Shown: piece by piece, positions 1-3,774 of the stretch | How positions within the stretch are numbered: the stretch's first letter is position 1 | Layout: every line of letters begins with the position of its first letter | DNA from: Nocardioidaceae bacterium | Lineage (GTDB): Bacteria > Actinomycetota > Actinomycetes > Propionibacteriales > Nocardioidaceae | Assembly: GCA_013693815.1 (NCBI GenBank) | Contig: CP059259.1 | Span: forward strand, 2,739,239 to 2,744,548 | Direction: 5' to 3' | Length of the DNA: 5,310 nt | Position numbers and translations under genes: made by a program | The notes under the pieces: model-generated | The model's input: the letters and a program-made list of their open reading frames with translations, nothing else | Told to the model about the DNA's origin: nothing | The model's database searches: none

Positions 1-153
1 CGCGGAGATGGTCTTGTGTCCGTCCGGGAGGCTGAACGAGTGCTTTCCTGTCCGGCACTCCCAGACTGTGTGGCTGCCGACTGTGCGGACTGCGGTCCAG
101 CCGGCGTCCTTGAACATCCGGACCATCTTGCGGGTGGGTTGCTCACTAACCAT
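1..153 (-). CDS. hicA: HicA-like toxin (mRNA interferase), 5' part only
   Basis: HicA toxins are small RNA-cleaving proteins with a double-stranded-RNA-binding-like fold, neutralised by HicB. The first 51 residues are visible; the gene continues past position 1. Residues 18-31 read GWTAVRTVGSHTVW, matching the family core 'GW..vR..GSH..f', in which the histidine (here H28) is catalytic. A second family-like element, LPDGHKTI, lies at residues 42-49, where HicA proteins have 'vP.H....i'. A complete HicA is usually about 60-85 residues, so most of the protein is present. The ATG at 153 is chosen because a promoter-like pair places the transcription start at or next to it and there is no Shine-Dalgarno sequence, suggesting a leaderless mRNA. 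The gene is divergent from whiB. A HicB antitoxin would have to lie outside the window; none is visible here, so function as a toxin-antitoxin pair is inference. The family assignment is fairly secure. Confidence 0.8.
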   Translation of the reverse strand, partial: MVSEQPTRKMVRMFKDAGWTAVRTVGSHTVWECRTGKHSFSLPDGHKTISA

Positions 154-159
154 GAGTTT

Positions 160-189
160 AGTCTAGCGTGATAGACAGTTTCTAGTCAA
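160..189 (-). promoter_or_regulatory. Leaderless promoter of the hicA-like gene
   Basis: On the minus strand, TTGACT (189-184) is one base from the -35 consensus. It is followed after 18 bp by TAGACT (165-160), which matches four of six bases of the -10 consensus. Seven bases beyond the -10 element is the A of the ATG at 153, so transcription would start at the start codon. Absence of a ribosome-binding site before this ATG agrees with a leaderless message, which is common in actinobacteria and their phages. Confidence 0.6.
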
Positions 190-208
190 GAGTTACTAGA
201 CACTTTCT
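161..208. repeat. Operator-like repeats between hicA and whiB
   Basis: Three symmetrical elements are packed into 48 bp. GTCTA-N6-TAGAC lies at 161-176. TCTAGT-N8-ACTAGA lies at 181-200. A direct repeat, TAGACAGTTTCT (172-183) and TAGACACTTTCT (197-208), matches at 11 of 12 bases and repeats at exactly 25 bp. The first inverted repeat covers the -10 of the hicA promoter and the second covers its -35, so a bound protein would block hicA and probably affect whiB too. The likely binder is unknown: a HicB-type antitoxin, a phage repressor or the WhiB-like protein are all possible. Confidence 0.5.
172..199 (+). promoter_or_regulatory. Possible rightward promoter for whiB and genes downstream
   Basis: TAGACA (172-177) matches five of six bases of the -35 consensus. 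TACTAG (194-199) is a poor -10 element 16 bp further on. It is the only reasonable candidate before whiB and would give an untranslated leader of about 18 bases containing the GGGAG ribosome-binding site at 213-217. The pair overlaps the hicA promoter on the other strand, so the two may compete or share control. The weak -10 keeps confidence low. Confidence 0.3.
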
Positions 209-223
209 TAACGGGAGTCCACC

Positions 224-403
224 ATGCGCGCCGACACCCCACAAGCCAACTGCGCCAACCACCTCGACCTCATCGACCTAGCCGTCCACGACGAGCGTGT
301 CAGCCACTGGGCTAAGCGGGAGCAACGGGCAGCACGGCGGGAGCTGGCAGGGCTGTGCAAGGAATGTGCGCTACGAGAGGACTGCCCAGATGCTCGACGC
401 TGA
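224..403 (+). CDS. whiB: Short WhiB-like iron-sulfur protein
   Basis: The product has 59 residues. WhiB-like proteins are actinobacterial regulators that hold a [4Fe-4S] cluster on four cysteines and act with the primary sigma factor. The pattern is present as C10, then C45-x2-C48-x5-C54 (LCKECALREDC), the typical C...CxxCx5C spacing. A basic, helical middle (about residues 28-42) lies between the first cysteine and the rest. The protein stops five residues after the fourth cysteine, so the G-V-W-G-G turn and the basic DNA-binding tail found in most family members are missing. It may bind a cluster or sigma factor without binding DNA itself. The start is the ATG six bases after GGGAG (213-217). 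It is the first gene of the rightward cluster and divergent from hicA. Phages such as TM4 are known to carry whiB genes that affect the host; a similar role here is inference. Confidence 0.75.
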   Translation: MRADTPQANCANHLDLIDLAVHDERVSHWAKREQRAARRELAGLCKECALREDCPDARR

Positions 404-451
404 GATGATCCTCGACCAGAAGCGCTCCCCGGCCTCATCGATGAGCACGCG

Positions 452-1186
452 GTGATGGATCAGCGCATCGCAGTTGGCCTCGTAGAGAATCCCTGCTGCT
501 GGGCGCTCGAAGCCCTTGCGGCGCATGTCCCCGGCGATCAGTCCGCGATCGAGATTGGCGCGTATCGCGGCAGGACCACCGGCTGGCTCGCACTCGGTGC
601 CCAAGGCGGTAACCGTGCGCACGTCTACTCGATCGATCCGTGGACAAGTGGCTCCATCCCGACCGGGTATGCAGACCTGTCGCCTTCGGTTAGCACGTAC
701 AACGCCAGCGAGACCAAAGCGGCGTATGACGCCCACCTGAAAGAGACTGGCGCCGCCAGCTTCGTGACACCGATCCAAGCGACTGCGGTCGAGGCAGCGA
801 AGACATACGACGGTCCGCCGGTCGGGCTCATCCTTCACGACGGATTACATCGAGCGCAGGATGTCGCTGCTGATCTGCGCGCATGGATCAAGCACACCGC
901 CGACGACGCCGTGATCGTCCTACATGACACCGACGACGCCCGCCTCGGAGTCTCCGAAGGCGCCGCCCGCGTACTCGCAACCAAGGCCAACGCGGAGAAG
1001 TGGGCGTGGAATGGCCGCGTTGTCCATTCGTGGGCCAAGAACGCCGGAAAGGCACCCGAGCAACGGCGACGCGGATTCACGGTCGTCTACACGCGGGCGT
1101 CGTCCTACCCGCAGCTCAGCGCGCCGATCACCGGACGCATCTGCAATGAAGTGACCCCGCGAGGCTGCAACCTCCGGGGTCTTTGA
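452..1186 (+). CDS. Class I SAM-dependent methyltransferase
   Basis: The product has 244 residues (243 from the ATG at 455). It would transfer a methyl group from S-adenosylmethionine; the acceptor is unknown. Motif I is AIEIGAYRGRTT (residues 32-43, with E34, G36 and G40). The ribose-binding acidic residue is D62 in VYSIDPW. LILHDGLHRAQDVAADLRAW (126-145) and VIVLHDT (154-160) match the 'IDG.H....v..Dl..w' and 'HD' strands of small-molecule and sugar O-methyltransferases of the Methyltransf_24 type. Either GTG 452 or ATG 455 may be the start; only a weak GATGAG precedes them. The reading frame is the same as whiB and is separated from it by the whiB stop and 16 sense codons. The last roughly 27 residues (from about 218) do not look like family sequence, and the final codons form a hairpin terminator. 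A Stealth-like transferase lies downstream beyond an HNH gene, so a glycan substrate is plausible but inferred. Confidence 0.8.
   Translation: MMDQRIAVGLVENPCCWALEALAAHVPGDQSAIEIGAYRGRTTGWLALGAQGGNRAHVYSIDPWTSGSIPTGYADLSPSVSTYNASETKAAYDAHLKETGAASFVTPIQATAVEAAKTYDGPPVGLILHDGLHRAQDVAADLRAWIKHTADDAVIVLHDTDDARLGVSEGAARVLATKANAEKWAWNGRVVHSWAKNAGKAPEQRRRGFTVVYTRASSYPQLSAPITGRICNEVTPRGCNLRGL
1153..1184 (+). terminator. Terminator-like hairpin in the methyltransferase 3' end
   Basis: GACCCCG (1153-1159) and GAGG (1161-1164) pair with CCTC (1171-1174) and CGGGGTC (1175-1181). This gives an 11-bp G+C-rich stem with one bulged C at 1160 and a six-base CTGCAA loop, followed by only three T residues. Its form closely resembles intrinsic terminators of actinobacteriophages. 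It lies inside the reading frame and ends on the stop codon. The short T run makes complete termination uncertain. Confidence 0.6.
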
Positions 1187-1208
1187 CCGATCTAGCAAGG
1201 AGATCGAT

Positions 1209-1886
1209 ATGCCCAAGGTACCTACCGTATTCGTAGAGGTTGGACAGAGGTTCGGGCGACTCGTCGTCGCTGACCCCGACGCCAGATCCGCCCCCTCTCG
1301 GAGCTACCCCAAAGGCCGCCGTACACCTGCGGTCGCATGCGACTGCGGCGTGGTAAAGAACGTGGCTATCTATGACTTGCTGCGCGGCTATACAACGAGT
1401 TGTGGCTGCCTTCATGCTGAGGTAGCAGAGGGTCGAGTGCGTGACTACAACGCAAGGCGCGGCTTCGATCGGTCCAACGCCTCACGCCACGCGGAGTACC
1501 AAACGTGGTGGAACATGATCTACAGATGCACCAACCGCAAAGCCATCAACTACCGCCGCTACGGCGGCCGCGGAATCAGCGTGCATCCTCAATGGATCTC
1601 CGATCCGTGGCTGTTCCTGAACTATCTCGATTCCGAACTTGGCCCTCGACCCGCTGGATTCTCGCTCGACCGAATTGACAATGACGGCAACTATGAGCCC
1701 GGGAATCTGCGATGGGCAGACCAGTCGCAGCAGATGTCCAATCGCGCCAATACGGTGGGCTCTCACTGCCACCAAGGGCACGAACTGACGCCCGACGTGC
1801 TCTTAGTTGACCGAGGGCGCCGCATCTGCCGCACCTGCCGAAACGCCAAGCGTCGAGCTTGGTACCGCACCAAGTCGATCGCATGA
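1209..1886 (+). CDS. HNH-type endonuclease with flanking zinc-binding segments
   Basis: The product has 225 residues. It resembles the phage HNH (homing-type) endonucleases that cut DNA with a beta-beta-alpha-metal fold. Visible segments in order are an N-terminal 'VGQRFGRLVV' (11-20); a C-x-C...C-x-C zinc knuckle (C44, C46, C65, C67); the segment YQTWWNMIYRC with YRRYGGRGI (97-123); and the nuclease core LDRIDNDGNYEPGNLRWA (153-170), with D154, D157 and N166 conserved in this group. A C-terminal second knuckle is seen as CHQGHEL (187-193) with CRTC (207-210), followed by a basic stretch. AAGGAG (1197-1202) six bases before the ATG fixes the start. It starts 22 bp after the methyltransferase, just beyond the terminator-like hairpin, and overlaps the next gene by four bases. 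It may be a selfish homing gene or serve the phage; the sequence does not decide. Confidence 0.82.
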   Translation: MPKVPTVFVEVGQRFGRLVVADPDARSAPSRSYPKGRRTPAVACDCGVVKNVAIYDLLRGYTTSCGCLHAEVAEGRVRDYNARRGFDRSNASRHAEYQTWWNMIYRCTNRKAINYRRYGGRGISVHPQWISDPWLFLNYLDSELGPRPAGFSLDRIDNDGNYEPGNLRWADQSQQMSNRANTVGSHCHQGHELTPDVLLVDRGRRICRTCRNAKRRAWYRTKSIA

Positions 1887-2578
1887 CCCGGACCGCGCTC
1901 TGGATCGTTGGTGGCCCGACCGACGATGACCGAAGTGATTTGAGGTACAGCCTCAGATCGGCACATGTCAATGCTCCCTGTGTCACTGAGGCATGGGTGG
2001 TTGGAGATGTCCCGCGATGGTTCGCGGGAGTGGCCATGCCACTGCCGCCGAAGCAAGAAAAGTTTGGGAATCAAGCCGCCTCGCTCGCGGCATTCGTGAA
2101 CTACCCCGGCGCACCCAAGACCTTCTGGCTCTGGAATGACGACATGTACGCGCTAGAGCCGATCACCAAGCCGTACCCCGCCTTCCACCTCGGCCCAGCA
2201 GCCGCGTACCTCGCCAACCGCAACCCCAACAACACCTGGGTCAAAGCAGTCAAGGCGACCGCCGAGTGGTGCGGAACGATGGACCTACCGCTGCATGAAG
2301 CGCACGTCCCGTTGCTGCTGGATACCACCAAGCTGCGTGACCTGCTCGACACCTACCCCACTGACCGGCCCTTCGCAGTCGGTGCCACCTACCACCAGAC
2401 CAGAGCCGGAGACATCGGCGTCAACGCAGGCAACGCCAAGTGCAGCGGTGGCGACAGTCTCACCGAGAAGCTCTCACTGCCGATGCCCTACTTGTCCGGC
2501 AATCCTGAGTCCTGGGCCGGGACGCTCGGCAGCTACGTCAAGCAGCTATTCCCTGAGCCATCGAGGTGGGAGCGATGA
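1883..2578 (+). CDS. Compact Stealth-like sugar-phosphate transferase homologue
   Basis: The product has 231 residues. Stealth proteins include bacterial capsule hexose-1-phosphate transferases and the human GlcNAc-1-phosphotransferase. Recognisable family elements are DLRYSLRSA (19-27) with a following 'AWVVGDVPRWF' strand (37-47), as in conserved region 2; FWLWNDDMYALEP (81-93), matching the hallmark 'fiylNDDmf'; HEAHVPLLLDTTKL (138-151), as in region 3; and LFPEPSRWE (222-230), like the C-terminal 'P..S.fE'. The usual N-terminal region 1 ('IDVVYTWVDGSD') is reduced to about 'LWIVGGPTDD', and the protein is shorter than typical members of 300 residues or more. The ATG at 1883 overlaps the HNH stop (ATGA), favouring translational coupling over the TTG at 1859. 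There is no signal peptide or membrane segment, so it is cytoplasmic. Transfer of a sugar phosphate to host surface or virion glycan is inference; a plain glycosyltransferase-fold protein is the alternative. Confidence 0.65.
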   Translation: MTRTALWIVGGPTDDDRSDLRYSLRSAHVNAPCVTEAWVVGDVPRWFAGVAMPLPPKQEKFGNQAASLAAFVNYPGAPKTFWLWNDDMYALEPITKPYPAFHLGPAAAYLANRNPNNTWVKAVKATAEWCGTMDLPLHEAHVPLLLDTTKLRDLLDTYPTDRPFAVGATYHQTRAGDIGVNAGNAKCSGGDSLTEKLSLPMPYLSGNPESWAGTLGSYVKQLFPEPSRWER

Positions 2579-2868
2579 GCGCCAACCATGGCCGCTCCAC
2601 CCGCAGATTCAAAGAGCAACGCCGCAAGTTCAAGCAGCGATGCCGCGAACACGGCGCCGTCTGCTATCACTGCGAGCAGCCCATCGACTATGACGCCGGA
2701 CCTGATGACCCGAACTCATTCAACGTCGACCATCAGTTCCCGCTGTCCACGCATCCACACCTGGCCGAGGACCCTGCCAACTTCCTACCGAGCTGCGCAG
2801 GATGCAACAAAGCGCGGGGCGCTGGACCAATCAGGCGCACCCTCGGCGAGACCTCGCGCGACTGGTAA
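2575..2868 (+). CDS. HNH endonuclease of the terminase-associated type
   Basis: The product has 97 residues. Short HNH proteins next to terminase genes are common in siphophages, and some are needed with the terminase for specific cutting of packaged DNA. A basic N-terminal helix (about 9-24) is followed by a zinc pair C30-x2-C33 (CYHC), the catalytic D52-H53 in FNVDHQFPLS (49-58), N69, and the second pair C74-x2-C77 with N78 in SCAGCNKARG (73-82). This is the classic HNH layout with its structural zinc. The ATG at 2575 overlaps the stop of the preceding gene (ATGA) and follows GAGGTGGGAG (2563-2572). GTG 2566 is a less likely start. A gap of about 100 bp follows before the next gene. Its position three genes before terL supports a packaging role, but a homing-type nuclease cannot be excluded. 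Confidence 0.85.
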   Translation: MSANHGRSTRRFKEQRRKFKQRCREHGAVCYHCEQPIDYDAGPDDPNSFNVDHQFPLSTHPHLAEDPANFLPSCAGCNKARGAGPIRRTLGETSRDW

Positions 2869-2961
2869 AGGGGAGGCGGGTCGAAAGTCTGTTCGATCGT
2901 CAGCCGGCCCACTCGCCCCGGCAGTGGTCCCATAGCGAGCCGACCCCACCCCATCGCGCGT
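2869..2961. other. Short gene-free interval before the terminase block
   Basis: There is no credible reading frame here. The strand is G+C-rich and changes from purine-rich (start) to pyrimidine-rich (end). GGGTCG (2878-2883) and CGACCC (2941-2946) form distant inverted arms, CCACT and AGTGG form another short pair, and CGATCG is a small palindrome. None is strong enough to call a terminator or promoter. In many cos phages the cohesive-end site lies next to the HNH and terminase genes, so this is a reasonable place to look for one; nothing in the sequence proves it. Confidence 0.35.
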
Positions 2962-2967
2962 AAGGAG
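2962..2967 (+). promoter_or_regulatory. Ribosome-binding site choosing ATG 2973 over GTG 2970
   Basis: AAGGAG stands five bases before the ATG at 2973 and only two before the in-frame GTG at 2970. Normal spacing favours the ATG. Confidence 0.75.
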
Positions 2968-2972
2968 TTGTG

Positions 2973-3476
2973 ATGGCCCGGAAGCGTGACACGCCGTGCG
3001 CTGGTGGATGCGGCCGCCTGCTCTATGGCGGCAGTCGTGGCTCTCTGCCTCCTGGTGTTCGGTGCTGTCGTGAGTGTCGGGCGCAGGGGCAGAATCCGGT
3101 GGCGTCTCGCAAGCCCGCCCATCAGGTTGCCGCCGAGGCCAAGGGGTGCTCTGTTGAGGGATGCCCTTCTCGTCATCTCGCGCTCGGCTTCTGCTCGTCG
3201 CATTACCGGAAGTGGCGCAGGTCGGTCGGGTTGGAGAAGTCGAAGTCGGCCTACCCAGTGGTGCACCTGTACGGCATGGCGTTTCGCTTCGGGGCGTGGG
3301 CGTCCAAGCAGAAGCTCGTGAAGTGTCGGGTGACGCGCGGGCTGGTGGCCGAGTGCCCGAACTGCGATGACTGGATGGCTGCGGTCACTGCCGAGGTGCG
3401 TATCTGCCCGTCGTGCGGGACCGAGGTTCGGTTGAACGGGAGGAAGTCGAGTGGGCGATCTACGAAGCGCGTTTGA
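2973..3476 (+). CDS. Cysteine-rich protein with three zinc-binding modules, function unknown
   Basis: The product has 167 residues, and I do not recognise a named family for the whole protein. Three metal-site-like modules follow each other. Module 1 has C9, C13, C31/C32 and C35. Module 2 is CSVEGCPSRHLALGFCSSHY (59-78) with C59, C64, C74 and H77, a 'C...C...GFC..HY.kW' pattern seen in small phage HNH-associated or DNA-binding proteins. Module 3 is a zinc ribbon, C128-x2-C131 and C145-x2-C148. The segments between are basic, and the tail (157-167) is rich in Lys, Arg and Ser. No nuclease D-H pair is visible. It overlaps terS by 26 bases and so is probably translated with the packaging genes. 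Nucleic-acid binding, perhaps at the packaging site, is inference. Valine codons differ from the upstream genes (GTG 7, GTT 5, GTC 2, against GTC 9 of 14 in the Stealth-like gene), suggesting a different origin. Confidence 0.75.
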   Translation: MARKRDTPCAGGCGRLLYGGSRGSLPPGVRCCRECRAQGQNPVASRKPAHQVAAEAKGCSVEGCPSRHLALGFCSSHYRKWRRSVGLEKSKSAYPVVHLYGMAFRFGAWASKQKLVKCRVTRGLVAECPNCDDWMAAVTAEVRICPSCGTEVRLNGRKSSGRSTKRV

Positions 3477-3774
3477 CCGCAGCGTAGATGCAAGCAAGCA
3501 CCTGGTGCCCCAGGTCGATGACGCTCTAGTTGAGGCTGGCCGGGCAATCGCGGACCGCGTTGATGCGGCGACCGAGGACGGCGAGGGGCAAGAGGTCACC
3601 AAGGCGCTCTACCTGCTTCCGCACTTAATGAACGTGCTGCGCGAGATGTACGCGACACCGAAGGTCCGCCTAGAGGCTGGCATCGCGAAGGAGGCTGCCG
3701 GTGGCAAGCTCGCAGCGGTCCGCGACCTCCGTCAGCGCCAGGCGCCAACCAAGAAACGCGCGTCCGGCAGCTAA
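3451..3774 (+). CDS. terS: Terminase small subunit
   Basis: The product has 107 residues. The small subunit recognises the packaging site and delivers concatemeric phage DNA to the large subunit. The middle reads EAGRAIADRVDAATE (28-42), then GQEVTKALYLLPHLMNVLREM (about 46-66) and ATPKVRLEA (68-76), ending in a lysine- and arginine-rich tail. This matches small terminase subunits of actinobacteriophages, which have 'T/V-TKALYL.PHL..vLREMlaTP..R'. The whole protein appears helical. The start is GTG 3451, six bases after GGGAGGA (3438-3444). The gene overlaps the cysteine-rich gene before it by 26 bases, and its last 74 bases are also the beginning of terL. The position directly before terL is the expected one. 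The assignment rests on remembered family features and gene order. Confidence 0.8.
   Translation: MGDLRSAFDRSVDASKHLVPQVDDALVEAGRAIADRVDAATEDGEGQEVTKALYLLPHLMNVLREMYATPKVRLEAGIAKEAAGGKLAAVRDLRQRQAPTKKRASGS
3688..3694 (+). promoter_or_regulatory. Ribosome-binding site that sets the terL start inside terS
   Basis: A full AAGGAGG stands six bases before GTG 3701. The reading frame from that GTG gives the N-terminal terminase sequence, and no in-frame ATG exists before 3893, which lies past conserved sequence. The site therefore decides the start. Confidence 0.8.

Noticed and set aside
371..838. Minus-strand open frame of 155 codons
   Set aside because: It lies opposite the methyltransferase, which has clear motifs, and has no ribosome-binding site or family features.
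1859..1885. TTG start for the Stealth-like gene
   Set aside because: The ATG at 1883 gives the usual ATGA overlap and the residues added by TTG 1859 show no family likeness.
2869..2961. cos site in the gap after the short HNH gene
   Set aside because: The location is right but no recognisable cohesive-end sequence or strong symmetry could be identified; comparison with virion end sequences would be needed.
2733..3602. Long minus-strand open frame of 289 codons opposite the zinc-protein and terS genes
   Set aside because: It is antisense to three well-supported genes, has low-complexity Arg/Ala/Pro-rich content and no recognisable domain; long antisense frames are expected in G+C-rich DNA.
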